A stretch of 64,000 nucleotides of DNA from contig MVQI01000041.1 in NCBI GenBank assembly GCA_002067795.1, forward strand, positions 1-64,000. Direction: 5' to 3'. The notes below the pieces were generated by a model. The model saw only the letters and a list, made by a program, of their open reading frames with translations, made no database searches and had not been told where the DNA came from. The DNA is from Methanosaeta sp. PtaB.Bin039 (lineage in GTDB: Archaea > Halobacteriota > Methanosarcinia > Methanotrichales > Methanotrichaceae). This document shows, piece after piece, positions 17,139 through 26,441 of this stretch (the first letter of the stretch is position 1; the number at the start of each line of letters is the position of its first letter). A program made the translations under genes and the position numbers.

Positions 17139-17900
17139 ATAAAATTAGCAGTATCCGGCAAAGGCGGCGTGGGAAAGACCACATTATCCGGCACCCTGGC
17201 CCGGCTTTTCGCACGTGATGGGTACAAGGTCCTGGCCATAGATGCAGATCCTGATATGAACCTGGCTTCATCTCTTGGGGTCAAGCAGAATCCCCGGCCA
17301 ATAAGCGACTACAAGGACATGATCCAGGAGCGTGCAGGTATGCCCATGGGCATGTTCAAGCTCAATCCAAAGGTTGACGACGTCGTGGAGAGCTGCGGGT
17401 GCGATGCCCCGGATGGTGTCAGGTTTGCGGTAATGGGCACGCTGGACTCAGGCGGAACCGGCTGCATGTGCCCGGCAAGCTCTTTTTTAAAAGCCCTGCT
17501 GCGGCACGTCATATCCCGGGAGCGTGAGGTAGTGATACTGGATATGGAGGCCGGCATCGAGCATCTGGGCAGGGGAACAGCCCGTGGGGTGGACGCGATG
17601 ATCGTCGTCGTGGAGCCTGGCCTGCGGTCGGTCGAGACGGTCGAGCGGATCAAACGACTGGGCGAGAACATCGGCATCACCAACCTGATGGCAGTCATCA
17701 ATAAGACCGACGAGCCCGGCCTGATCCAGGAGAAGCTGGAGGAGATGGGAATTCCGATACTTGGCACCATCCCCTACGATCCCAGGCTTGTCCAGGCCGA
17801 TCTCCACGGCCAGGCCCCGATAGATCTCGGCGGGCCGGGTGTCGAGGCGATGAAGAGGATAAAGGATCGCCTGGTGGAACTGCTCGAGAAGAAGGCCTGA
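17139..17900 (+). CDS. cooC: CooC-type nickel-insertion ATPase (MinD superfamily)
   Basis: Members mature the nickel-iron-sulfur C-cluster of carbon monoxide dehydrogenase, central to acetate cleavage in methanogens. The protein has the deviant Walker A G-K-G-G-V-G-K-T-T right at the N-terminus, D-A-D-P-D-M-N-L, a C-M-C motif matching the metal-binding CxC of CooC, and D-M-E-A-G-I-E-H-L-G-R-G. Homologues start with a residue followed by K-I/L-A-V-S-G-K-G-G; here that position is an ATA codon with GGGGG seven bases upstream, so I place the start there (254 residues). Upstream ATGs in the same frame precede the predicted transcription start. No CODH genes adjoin it. Confidence 0.85.
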   Translation: MKLAVSGKGGVGKTTLSGTLARLFARDGYKVLAIDADPDMNLASSLGVKQNPRPISDYKDMIQERAGMPMGMFKLNPKVDDVVESCGCDAPDGVRFAVMGTLDSGGTGCMCPASSFLKALLRHVISREREVVILDMEAGIEHLGRGTARGVDAMIVVVEPGLRSVETVERIKRLGENIGITNLMAVINKTDEPGLIQEKLEEMGIPILGTIPYDPRLVQADLHGQAPIDLGGPGVEAMKRIKDRLVELLEKKA

Positions 17901-18123
17901 GATCAGGGAATTGGCAGGCCAGGGAGATGACCGTCTCTGGCCTGCCAATATCAGGCCCATATTGCCGGCGATTTGGATCTCTGGTCGTGCATCGATTGCC
18001 TGGTCCTAGCCTGGAGAGTAGCCCTGCTCCCAGTTGCCGTATCAGTGCGCTGGACCCGTCAATGCCGCTCGTCTGAAAAAAGTCAGATCGAGGCATTTTT
18101 CGGAGCAGTTCTCAGCTGTATCC

Positions 18124-19113
18124 TCAAAGGTCAAGAAGTCCGGTCTTCAGCCCACGGGCAACTATCCTGCCAACCACCTTTCCGCCGGTGATGCGGCAGG
18201 CAGCAGACGCATCGTCCTCAGGCACCACGGCGACCATCCCCATCCCCATGTTGAAGGTCCTGTACATCTCTGCCTCCTCCACATTGCCCAGCTCCTGAAG
18301 GAACCCGAAGATCGGCTGGGGCTCTAAGGGATCGGTCATCTCAAAGCCAAACGGAGTAATGCGGCGCAGTTTCAACAGCCCGCTTCCGGTGATATGGGCA
18401 AGTCCATGTACGTCGCATCTCTTGATCAGCTCGAGGACCTCCATATAGATCCTCGTCGGCTCCAGCAGCACCTCGCCGATGGTCTGGTCAGAGTCCGGCA
18501 TCTGGTCGAAGTATGTGTACCGGGACTCTTCTATGATCCTTCTGGCAAGGGTGTAGCCGTTGCTGTGCAGCCCGGAGCTGGGGATGCCGATCACGGCGTC
18601 GCCCACGCTTATCCTCTCTCCAGTCACCACCCTGTCTTTGGCGACGTAACCGATAGCGGTTCCAGCCAGGTCGAATCCCCTGATGATCTCGGGAAGAGAG
18701 GCCGTCTCCCCGCCGACGATCGACATATTGCAGATCTCGGCCCCTCTCTCCAGCCCGACAGCGATCTGGGCCGACATCTCTGGATCAACCTTCTCGAGCG
18801 CCAGGTAATCCACGAAGGCAAGCGGCTCGGCGCCTATCGCCAGCAGGTCGTTGACGTTCATGGCGATGCAGTCGATTCCAACGGTATTCCACTTCTTTAG
18901 CACATTGGCTATCAGCACCTTGGAGCCGACTCCATCCGTGGTCATCGCCAGGGCAAACTCGCCCATATCGATCAGGCCAGCGTAATGGCCGATCTCGGTT
19001 ATTGGGGCCCCGAATCCCTGTCGGCGGCACTTCAGCACGCCTTTCATGGCTGCAATGGAGCGGTTCTCCTCATCTATATCCACGCCGGCCTCGGCGTAGG
19101 TCATGCGCCTCAT
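18124..19113 (-). CDS. purM: phosphoribosylformylglycinamidine cyclo-ligase
   Basis: Fifth step of purine synthesis, ATP-dependent closure of FGAM to aminoimidazole ribotide. The 329 residues show Y-A-E-A-G-V-D-I-D, the M-T-T-D-G-V-G-S-K substrate loop, I-A-M-N-V-N-D-L, V-G-G-E-T-A-S-L-P and G-I-P-S-S-G-L-H-S-N-G. The start at 19113 overlaps the stop of the aspartate kinase gene by ATGA, so the two are translationally coupled; the frame extends further upstream inside the kinase gene. The C-terminus is family-typical, with no truncation. Confidence 0.93.
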   Translation of the reverse strand: MRRMTYAEAGVDIDEENRSIAAMKGVLKCRRQGFGAPITEIGHYAGLIDMGEFALAMTTDGVGSKVLIANVLKKWNTVGIDCIAMNVNDLLAIGAEPLAFVDYLALEKVDPEMSAQIAVGLERGAEICNMSIVGGETASLPEIIRGFDLAGTAIGYVAKDRVVTGERISVGDAVIGIPSSGLHSNGYTLARRIIEESRYTYFDQMPDSDQTIGEVLLEPTRIYMEVLELIKRCDVHGLAHITGSGLLKLRRITPFGFEMTDPLEPQPIFGFLQELGNVEEAEMYRTFNMGMGMVAVVPEDDASAACRITGGKVVGRIVARGLKTGLLDL

Positions 19114-20531
19114 GAGGTCTCTCCCCCGGATCCCCCGGCCCAACCCTGGTTAAGGCCGAACTCGAGGTGGATCTCCTGAACAGCCCGCTTGGCGTCGCCC
19201 GAGTCCACGACGAAGGATATATTGTGCTCGCTGGATCCCTGGCTGATCATCTGCACGTTGACGCCGGCGCGGCCCATGGCGTTGAAGAGCCTCCCTGCCA
19301 CGCCTGGAGTTCCAACCATTCCAGACCCTACTATCGCCACAGCGGTAACATCCCGGTTCTGGGAGATCTCCCGGACCATCTCCTTTGGCAGATCCCTCTG
19401 CAGGGCTTCGACCGCCTTATCCAGGTGCTTATCCTCCACGACAACGGATATATTGGCCTCGGAAGACCCCTGGCTGATCATTATTATGTTCACCCCGGCC
19501 CGAGCCAGCGCGGTGAAGACCTGGGCAGCCACTCCCGGCGTGCCTATCATCTCCGCCCCGGAGATGGTCAACAGTGCAACATTGGATGATATGGTCACGG
19601 CCTTTATGATGCCGTTTTGGTTGAGCTCGTCCTTGACTATCCTGGTGCCGGGGCTTTGCGGATCGAACGTGCACTTGACCCTCACAGGTATGCCCTTCTT
19701 GATGGCGGGCTCGATAGCTCTGGGATGAAGCACCTTGGCGCCGAAGTAGGAGAGCTCCATTGCCTCCACATAGCTGATGCTGGGTATGGTTTTGGCAGAC
19801 GGCTCGATCTTCGGATCGGTGGTAAGCACTCCAGGTGTCTCTTTCCAAAACCAGATCTCGTCTGCGCCGATTGCCGAACCGATTATGGATGCGCTGAAGT
19901 CCGACCCTCCCCGGCCAAGGGTGGTGATTACACCTTTCTCGTCCTGAGCGATGAAGCCCGTGACGATCGGGACGCCTCTGATAGGGGTCAGCCTCTCGGC
20001 GATCAGCTCGTAGGTCTTTTCCAGAGGCCGGGCATTTCCGTAATCGCTATTGGTTATGATACCTGCGTCTCCTCCGGTGTAATGCCTGGAATCCATCCCA
20101 AGGTCACGGAAGGCTCCTGAGAGGATTGGCGCAGCCAGCTGCTCGCCGAAGCTGGATATGTAGTCTATAGACCTGGCGGTCAGCTCCCCAAGATAGCAGA
20201 TCCCTATGTACGCCTTCTCCAGGTTGCTGAGCTTCCTGGCCACCTCTGCCCTGACCTCGGCTCGTATCTGGGGGCTCTTAATCGCCTCATCGATGGCTTG
20301 ATTGTGCCTCTCGGTGAGCCGTCCTATAAAGGCGGTCACGTCATCCACACGGCCGTCCTTGGCCGAGGCCCTAGCGCACTCCAGCAGCTGGTCGGTGACC
20401 CCCTGCAGCGCCGAGGTGACAACCACTACCTCATTGTCCGGCCGAAATCCGGAAACCAGCTCCGCCACCCCTCTGAGACGGGCCCCATCAGCAACGGATA
20501 CTCCGCCAAACTTCATTACCAAGCGTGTCAT
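19110..20531 (-). CDS. lysC: aspartate kinase
   Basis: Phosphorylates aspartate, the first step toward Lys, Met, Thr and Ile. The start at 20531 gives 473 residues beginning with the family motif M-K-F-G-G-V-S-V; the frame is open upstream but without conserved sequence. The kinase core includes G-R-G-G-S-D-F-S-A-S and T-D-P-K-I-E. Residues about 310-470 hold two ACT domains (the V-N-I-I-M-I-S-Q-G-S-S-E-A-N-I and V-N-V-Q-M-I-S-Q-G-S-S-E-H-N-I repeats), which normally bind the feedback inhibitor. It overlaps purM by four bases. Confidence 0.93.
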   Translation of the reverse strand: MTRLVMKFGGVSVADGARLRGVAELVSGFRPDNEVVVVTSALQGVTDQLLECARASAKDGRVDDVTAFIGRLTERHNQAIDEAIKSPQIRAEVRAEVARKLSNLEKAYIGICYLGELTARSIDYISSFGEQLAAPILSGAFRDLGMDSRHYTGGDAGIITNSDYGNARPLEKTYELIAERLTPIRGVPIVTGFIAQDEKGVITTLGRGGSDFSASIIGSAIGADEIWFWKETPGVLTTDPKIEPSAKTIPSISYVEAMELSYFGAKVLHPRAIEPAIKKGIPVRVKCTFDPQSPGTRIVKDELNQNGIIKAVTISSNVALLTISGAEMIGTPGVAAQVFTALARAGVNIIMISQGSSEANISVVVEDKHLDKAVEALQRDLPKEMVREISQNRDVTAVAIVGSGMVGTPGVAGRLFNAMGRAGVNVQMISQGSSEHNISFVVDSGDAKRAVQEIHLEFGLNQGWAGGSGGETS

Positions 20532-20873
20532 CGTGAAAACCCTGGCTCTCCTTCTGTCCAATTGATATAAGCTTTCGCCACGCTCATCAGCGGTGTTCGC
20601 AAAGATGATGTATTGACGATACCCCATGGCACGGTCGCCTGATGATGAGGATGCAATTGTCGTATCTCTTCGGCGTTTTTCAGACGGCTGGCCTGGCACG
20701 GCTCCGGCGGCGGCTGTGGTGGCTGATCGGTTTTTTTGTATCAGCATCAGCTCTTGGGAAAAGGCCGCCGCTTGTGCCCAAGGCTTATATACCTGTAGTC
20801 CGAGGGTGGTGAGTCCTAAATCGGGATTAGATCAATTAGATCATATTCACCACAAATATTCGCGGGGCGTGTT
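20532..20873. promoter_or_regulatory. divergent regulatory region between lysC and EF-2
   Basis: No gene is seen in this 342-base gap. A TATA box, CTTATATA at about 20784-20791, is well placed for a transcript starting near 20810 that would give EF-2 a leader of about 65 nt. The kinase promoter on the other strand is not obvious. Confidence 0.55.
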
Positions 20874-23063
20874 ATGGGCAAGAGGAAGAAGATAGCAGAG
20901 CGGGTTACGGCTCTGATGGACAAGCCCGAGATGATCAGAAACATCGGGATTGTTGCGCACATTGATCACGGAAAGACCACGCTTTCCGACAACCTGCTGG
21001 CAGGCGCAGGCATGATCTCCATGGATCTGGCTGGCAAGCAGCTGTTCATGGACTTCGATCCCCTGGAGCAGGCCAGAGGCATTACCATAGACGCGGCAAA
21101 CGTCTCCATGGTCCACGAGTTCGATGGAACGGAGTATCTGATCAATATGATCGATACGCCTGGACACGTCGACTTCGGCGGCGACGTCACCAGGGCCATG
21201 AGGGCCGTGGACGGAGCGGTAGTTGTGGTGGATGCAGTTGAAGGTGCCATGCCCCAGACCGAGACGGTGCTGCGGCAGGCTATTCGGGAGGGAGTCCGCC
21301 CGGTTCTCTTCGTCAACAAGGTCGACCGGATGATCAACGAGCTCAAGGTGGAGAAGAAGGAGATGGCAGTCCGCCTGGGCAAGGTCATAGACAACGTGAA
21401 CAAGCTCATCCGCGGGATGGACGAGGAGAAGTACAAGGCCGGCTGGAGGGTCGACGCAGCCAACGGATCTGTGGCGTTTGGCTCAGCCCTCTACAACTGG
21501 GCGATCAGCGTTCCCCAGATGAAGAAGACGGGAATCGGCTTTGAAGAGGTCTTCGACTACTGTCGGGCCGGCAAGATGAAGGAGCTGGCAGAAAAAGTCC
21601 CACTCTACATGGCGGTCAACGATATGGTCATCCGCTTCCTGCCCAGCCCCATGCAGGCTCAGAAGGAAAGAGTCAAGGTCATATGGCACGGCAATTGGGA
21701 CAGCAAGGTGGGCAAGGCAATGGCCATCTGCGATCCGAATGGCCCTGTTGCCTTCATGATCACCAAGATCAAGGTCGATCCCCACGCCGGCGAGGTGGCC
21801 ACGGGCAGGCTCTTCTCCGGGACACTTGAGCGTGGCATGGAGCTGCAGATATCTGGAATGCCAGGGACCAACCGCATTCAGCAGACTGGAATCATGATGG
21901 GAGCTGAGCGTGTTGAAGTGGAGAGCATTCCGGCCGGAAACATCGCAGCTGTAACCGGTCTGCGCGACGCCATAGTGGGTTCCACAGTCTCTTCCGAGGA
22001 GATGACCCCCTTCGAGGTAATCAAGCACGTCTCCGAGCCGGTCATGACTGTCGCGGTCGAGGCCAAGAACATGCGCGACCTGCCAAAACTGATCGAGGTC
22101 CTGAGGCAGGTTGCCAAGGAAGACCCCACCCTTCAGATCAACATCAATGAGGAGACCGGCGAGCATCTGATGGCAGGGATGGGCGAGCTGCACCTGGAGA
22201 TCGTGGCCTACCGCATCACCAGGGACAAGGGCGTTGAGATCAAGACCACTCCGCCAATCGTTGTATACCGTGAGTCCATTGTGGGATCGGCCGGGCCGGT
22301 AGAGGGCAAGTCCCCCAACCATCACAACCGATTCTACATCGAGTTCGAGCCACTGGAGCCTGGCGTGATAGACCTCCTAAAAGAGGGCAAGGTCAACATG
22401 AAGATGGAGGAGATCGAGCGCCGCAAGCTCCTCATCGACGCAGGCATGGACAAGGAGCAGGCCCGCAATCTGGTATCCTACTCCGGGACCAACATGTTCC
22501 TGAACATGACCAAGGGCGTCCAGTACCTGAGGGAGACCATGGAGCTGATCCTGGAAGGATTCGAGGAGGCCATCACCAACGGGCCGATCTGCCGCGAGCC
22601 GGTGCAGGGCATAAAGGCCAAGCTGGTTGACGTCAAGCTGCACGAGGATGCTATCCACCGCGGTCCGGCCCAGGTCATTCCCGCGGTACGACAGGCGGTA
22701 CAGGCCGGCATACTCATGGCAAGCCCGACACTGCTTGAGCCCATGCAAAACGTCTTCATCCAGGCACCACAGGATCAGATGGGAGGCGCCATGTCCGAGG
22801 TCCAGGCCCGTCGCGGCATCATCTTGAACATGGAGACCCAGGGCGACCTTATAATCATCAAGTCCAAGATGCCTGTCTCAGCCATGTTCGGCTTCGCAGG
22901 TGCCATCCGGTCAGCCACCGAGGGCCGGGCCATGTGGTCCACAGAGTTCGCAGGATTTGAGCCCATACCCTCCAACCTCATGGCGGAGACGGTCAAGCAG
23001 ATTCGCAGCAGGAAGGGCCTCAAGGCCGAGATGCCCACTCCAGCTGATTACCTGAAGGCATAA
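20874..23063 (+). CDS. fusA: translation elongation factor EF-2
   Basis: GTPase that drives ribosomal translocation. The 729 residues contain the G domain (A-H-I-D-H-G-K-T-T near residue 28, [19 protein letters not shown]). The later domains end in [12 protein letters not shown], whose second His is the diphthamide-modified residue of archaeal and eukaryotic EF-2. Length and order are standard. It is preceded by a clear TATA promoter and followed after 118 bases by EF-1 alpha on the same strand. Confidence 0.97.
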   Translation: MGKRKKIAERVTALMDKPEMIRNIGIVAHIDHGKTTLSDNLLAGAGMISMDLAGKQLFMDFDPLEQARGITIDAANVSMVHEFDGTEYLINMIDTPGHVDFGGDVTRAMRAVDGAVVVVDAVEGAMPQTETVLRQAIREGVRPVLFVNKVDRMINELKVEKKEMAVRLGKVIDNVNKLIRGMDEEKYKAGWRVDAANGSVAFGSALYNWAISVPQMKKTGIGFEEVFDYCRAGKMKELAEKVPLYMAVNDMVIRFLPSPMQAQKERVKVIWHGNWDSKVGKAMAICDPNGPVAFMITKIKVDPHAGEVATGRLFSGTLERGMELQISGMPGTNRIQQTGIMMGAERVEVESIPAGNIAAVTGLRDAIVGSTVSSEEMTPFEVIKHVSEPVMTVAVEAKNMRDLPKLIEVLRQVAKEDPTLQININEETGEHLMAGMGELHLEIVAYRITRDKGVEIKTTPPIVVYRESIVGSAGPVEGKSPNHHNRFYIEFEPLEPGVIDLLKEGKVNMKMEEIERRKLLIDAGMDKEQARNLVSYSGTNMFLNMTKGVQYLRETMELILEGFEEAITNGPICREPVQGIKAKLVDVKLHEDAIHRGPAQVIPAVRQAVQAGILMASPTLLEPMQNVFIQAPQDQMGGAMSEVQARRGIILNMETQGDLIIIKSKMPVSAMFGFAGAIRSATEGRAMWSTEFAGFEPIPSNLMAETVKQIRSRKGLKAEMPTPADYLKA

Positions 23064-23181
23064 ACGAAAACGACGACTTCCCTCCTGCCGAAAGACCCCT
23101 GGAAAAGGTTTAAAGGCAGGAGAGAATATCCACAGACCAAAGTGTCAAAGTCACTACATCAAAATTCGGAGAAGATAAATT

Positions 23182-24456
23182 ATGGCAGAAGCTAAGCCTC
23201 ACCTAAACCTGGCATTTATTGGCCACGTTGACCACGGAAAGTCGACGACGGTCGGCAGGCTGATGTTCGAGACCGGTGCGGTGGACCCGCACGTAATCGA
23301 TGAATACAAAAAGGAGGCCGCCACCAAGGGCAAGTCCACCTTCGAGTTCGCCTGGGTCATGGACAGCCTGAAGGAAGAGCGGGAGAGGGGCGTAACCATC
23401 GATATAGCACATCAGCGGTTCGACACTGACAAGTACTACTTCACCGTGGTGGACTGCCCCGGTCACCGGGACTTCATCAAGAACATGATCACTGGAGCCA
23501 GCCAGGCAGATGCAGCCGTGCTGGTAGTGGCAGCCCCGGACGGGGTAATGGCCCAGACTAAGGAGCACGTATTCCTGTCCAGGACGCTGGGCGTTGGCCA
23601 GCTGATCATAGCCGTCAACAAGATGGACGCAACTGAGCCTCAATACAGCGAGAAGAGGTTCAACGAGGTCAAGGAGGAGGTCGGCAAGCTCCTGAAGATG
23701 GTCGGCTACAAGGTAGAGGAGATCCCCTTCATACCGATATCCGCCTTCAACGGGGACAACCTGCTCAAGCCGAGCGCCAACACCCCCTGGTACAAGGGCC
23801 CATCCATCATTGAAGCCCTCAACAACCTCAAGATGCCGGTCAAGCCAACCACCCTTCCGCTGCGCGTACCGGTGCAGGATGTCTACACGATCTCCGGCGT
23901 CGGCACCGTTCCTGTGGGCAGGGTCGAGACCGGGGTCATGAAGAAGGGCGACAAGATAATCTTCGAGCCAGCCGACGTTACCGGCGAGGTCAAATCCATC
24001 GAGATGCACCACGAGGAGGTTCCCGAGGCCTTCCCCGGCGACAACATCGGATGGAACGTGAGGGGCATAGGCAAGAACGATATCCGCCGCGGAGATGTCT
24101 GCGGACATGTGGAGAAGCCGCCGACCGTTGCCAAGGAGTTCACAGCTCAGATTGTGGTCCTGCAGCATCCAAGCGCGATTTCCGCCGGATACACCCCGGT
24201 CTTCCACTGCCACACATCGCAGATAGCCTGCACCATCACCGAGATCAAGGCCAAGCTCGATCCCAGAACCGGGTCGGTCAAGGAGCAGAATCCAGCCTTC
24301 ATCAAGGCCGGCGATGCTGCCATCATCACCGTCAGGCCGAGCAAGCCCATGGTCATCGAGAAGGTCAAGGAGATCCCCCAGCTGGGACGCTTCGCCATCC
24401 GTGATATGGGGCAGACCATCGCTGCCGGCATGTGCCAGAACGTGACCCCCAGGTAA
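23182..24456 (+). CDS. tuf: translation elongation factor EF-1 alpha
   Basis: Delivers aminoacyl-tRNA to the ribosome. The 424 residues carry G-H-V-D-H-G-K-S-T, the D-C-P-G-H-R-D-F switch region, N-K-M-D and the archaeal/eukaryal insertions. GGAGAAG lies upstream of the ATG, and a TTTAAAGG box at about 23108-23115 suggests a promoter of its own in addition to read-through from EF-2. The S10 gene follows after 20 bases. Confidence 0.97.
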   Translation: MAEAKPHLNLAFIGHVDHGKSTTVGRLMFETGAVDPHVIDEYKKEAATKGKSTFEFAWVMDSLKEERERGVTIDIAHQRFDTDKYYFTVVDCPGHRDFIKNMITGASQADAAVLVVAAPDGVMAQTKEHVFLSRTLGVGQLIIAVNKMDATEPQYSEKRFNEVKEEVGKLLKMVGYKVEEIPFIPISAFNGDNLLKPSANTPWYKGPSIIEALNNLKMPVKPTTLPLRVPVQDVYTISGVGTVPVGRVETGVMKKGDKIIFEPADVTGEVKSIEMHHEEVPEAFPGDNIGWNVRGIGKNDIRRGDVCGHVEKPPTVAKEFTAQIVVLQHPSAISAGYTPVFHCHTSQIACTITEIKAKLDPRTGSVKEQNPAFIKAGDAAIITVRPSKPMVIEKVKEIPQLGRFAIRDMGQTIAAGMCQNVTPR

Positions 24457-24476
24457 GACGATTCCGGTGTTCATAG

Positions 24477-24785
24477 ATGCAGAAGGCTAGAATACGGCTC
24501 TCCGGGACCAATCCCGCAATGCTGGACGATATATGCAACCAGGTGCGTGGGATAGCCCAGAGGACCGGAGTGCATATGGCTGGCCCCATCCCGCTTCCAA
24601 CCAAGAAGATGGTGGTGCCCTGTCGCAAGAGCCCCGACGGCGAGGGCTCTGCCACCTGGGATCACTGGGAGATGAGGGTCCATAAGCGCCTTATCGATCT
24701 GGACGCCGATGAGCGGGCCTTGCGCCAGCTCATGCGGATTCAGGTCCCTAAGAACGTCAACATCGAGATCGTACTGGAAAGCTAA
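24477..24785 (+). CDS. rpsJ: 30S ribosomal protein S10
   Basis: The 102-residue protein has the S10 pattern: [11 protein letters not shown], the P-L-P-T-K-K loop that binds 16S rRNA, the [12 protein letters not shown] segment, and a C-terminal V-N-I-E-I-V-L strand. The last gene of the EF-2, EF-1 alpha, S10 series, an order conserved in many archaea. A tRNA gene begins 8 bases after its stop, so the tRNA may be processed from the same transcript. Confidence 0.96.
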   Translation: MQKARIRLSGTNPAMLDDICNQVRGIAQRTGVHMAGPIPLPTKKMVVPCRKSPDGEGSATWDHWEMRVHKRLIDLDADERALRQLMRIQVPKNVNIEIVLES

Positions 24786-24792
24786 GTGGGCT

Positions 24793-24866
24793 GGACTCGT
24801 AGTATAGTCTGGATAGAACGGAGGCCTCCGGAGCCTCAAACCCGGGTTCGAATCCCGGCGGGTCCG
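24793..24866 (+). tRNA. tRNA-Arg (anticodon CCG)
   Basis: The acceptor arms GGACTCG and CGGGTCC pair with one G-T wobble. The anticodon stem is GAGGC/GCCTC around CTCCGGA (anticodon CCG), and the T arm is CCGGG-TTCGAAT-CCCGG. The D stem is weak (GTA against AAC at its ends), but loop signals are present. There is no encoded CCA and no intron. It begins just after the S10 stop codon. Confidence 0.9.
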
Positions 24867-25133
24867 CTACTCTTTTCTTTATTCTCGGCCAGCCCAATGG
24901 CCGGGCGGTTTGGCCGTGGTATTTCCTATCGCTGACTTTCCTGCCACGCAGCAGATATTTTCACTCACATCCTGAAGCCCTGGCGAAAATAACCGTCATT
25001 TCGGAGGGACCAGCGTTTGGCTCAGCGTGCCGTTTACGGCTTATCGGATATCTGACGGGATCTCGCTGTGAAATCTGGAAAAGCAGCAAATGAAATACGA
25101 TGAGATCAATAGTAGCCTTATGGTGAGACTACC

Positions 25134-25472
25134 ATGAAGATAACCCCTGTAGCTTCTGCGGTCTCGAAGCCCAATCCGCACGGCGTGGATGCGAGGAAGA
25201 TCTACGATTCCCAGGCAGGCGAGGTCATGCACCTGATGCTTGAGCCCGGCCAGGAGATGAAGAAGCATGTGACTCCGGTTGACGTCTTCTTTTATGTCCT
25301 TGAGGGGACGGGGACGGTTGAGATCGGCGACGAGCAGAGGGAAGTGGGACCCGACACACTTGTGGAGAGCCCCAAAGGCATCCCCCACCGATGGCTCAAC
25401 AATTCCGAAGGAAGGGTAAGGGTGCTTGTGGCCAAGCTGCCAAAGCCCTCGGAAAAGACGCGGATGCTCTGA
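25134..25472 (+). CDS. small cupin-domain protein
   Basis: The 112 residues contain one cupin barrel: the first motif P-G-Q-E-M-K-K-H-V-T-P-V-D-V-F-F-Y-V-L-E-G and the second P-K-G-I-P-H-R-W-L-N-N. His residues at the metal-binding positions are partly present (H in each motif). Small stand-alone cupins bind a metal or act on small molecules; the substrate cannot be inferred. It precedes the hemerythrin-like gene by 39 bases on the same strand, so the two probably form a pair. Confidence 0.85.
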   Translation: MKITPVASAVSKPNPHGVDARKIYDSQAGEVMHLMLEPGQEMKKHVTPVDVFFYVLEGTGTVEIGDEQREVGPDTLVESPKGIPHRWLNNSEGRVRVLVAKLPKPSEKTRML

Positions 25473-25511
25473 GAATGATGGTGTGAGACCCGTCTATATG
25501 AGGTGGATCGT

Positions 25512-25949
25512 ATGCCACTTGAGATCCCGGATGCCTTGAGAAAGGAGCATCACTCCCTGCACTCGCAGCTCTCCCACCTGCTATCAGGATCCGGCAAGGT
25601 GAAGGAGGCGGCGGCTCTGATAGAGCGCTCGCTATCCCCACACTTTCGCAAAGAAGAGAGCTATGCTCTGCCCCTGCTAGGCCTCCTCCCCGACCTGGCG
25701 GAGGGGAGGGACTTGCCTGACCTGGAGGCAGCTGCAACGATGGCCCGGCTGCTGGAGCAGGAGCTGCCGGGGATGCTGGCAGATCATGCGGAGATAGTTG
25801 GGCTGCTGAAAGGGCTCGTGGACGGCGCCGCAGCTGAGGAGGACCCGGATGCCTTCTCCTTCTCAGTGGCACTGAAGGATCACGCCCTCTTCGAGGAGGC
25901 GGTTCTCTATCCGGCAGCCCGGCTCGTTGGGCGCAGCCTGAAGAAGTGA
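25512..25949 (+). CDS. hemerythrin-like HHE-domain protein
   Basis: The start is the ATG at 25512 because AGGTGG lies five bases upstream. The 145 residues look all-helical, with metal-ligand spacing typical of HHE cation-binding proteins: L-R-K-E-H-H-S-L-H in the first helix, H-F-R-K-E-E in the second, L-A-D-H-A-E-I in the third and D-H-A-L-F-E-E-A-V in the fourth. Such proteins hold a di-iron site and sense or scavenge oxygen or nitric oxide. Pairing with a cupin suggests a redox or oxygen-defence role; this is inference. Confidence 0.75.
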   Translation: MPLEIPDALRKEHHSLHSQLSHLLSGSGKVKEAAALIERSLSPHFRKEESYALPLLGLLPDLAEGRDLPDLEAAATMARLLEQELPGMLADHAEIVGLLKGLVDGAAAEEDPDAFSFSVALKDHALFEEAVLYPAARLVGRSLKK

Positions 25950-26156
25950 TGAGGGTGCCGGGAGGTCTCTCAACACTTCCGCCTATTCGCCCTTTTTTCC
26001 CCAAAGCTGCGGGACAGATTTGCGGTTTTTCACGATGATTGAGCTTTGCATCACGTGGACCTTCCTTCGCCCATCAGCCGGAGCATAAGCATCACTTAAA
26101 TAACTCCGGTGCATAGGCGTGGGACATAAGACCTTTCAGTAAGCGTTGGGAATTCC

Positions 26157-26438
26157 ATGATCACCAGCAAGGATGTGGATCACATAAGCTGGCTAGCCAG
26201 CATCAAGTTGGGTGAGGACGAGCTAGAGCAGTTCGTCGCCCAGTTCAACTCCATCCTGGAGTACTTCCATGAGCTGGACGGGGTGGATACAGAAGGCGTA
26301 GAGCCCACATACCGAGTCGTCGACCTGGCCAATATCTTCCGGGACGACTCGGTTAAGGCTTCCCTCAGTCAGGAGGCGGCGCTCAAGAACGCTCCCAAGA
26401 GGGAGGAAGGCTACTTCAAGAGCCCGAGGATCGTGTGA
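26157..26438 (+). CDS. gatC: Asp-tRNA(Asn)/Glu-tRNA(Gln) amidotransferase subunit C
   Basis: The 93-residue stabilising subunit has the standard layout, with D-V-D-H-I-S-W-L-A-S-I-K-L at the start and L-E-Y-F-H-E-L-D-G-V-D-T-E-G-V-E-P-T in the middle. It is the first gene of the gatCAB operon, with gatA 3 bases downstream. A TTAAATAAC box lies near 26096-26104, about 55 bases before the ATG. Confidence 0.92.
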   Translation: MITSKDVDHISWLASIKLGEDELEQFVAQFNSILEYFHELDGVDTEGVEPTYRVVDLANIFRDDSVKASLSQEAALKNAPKREEGYFKSPRIV

Positions 26439-26441
26439 GCC

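Noticed and set aside
21483-22325. 280-residue frame opposite EF-2
   Set aside because: Antisense shadow of EF-2.
23203-24474. 423-residue open frame opposite EF-1 alpha
   Set aside because: It is the antisense shadow of a highly codon-biased gene and has no recognisable motif.
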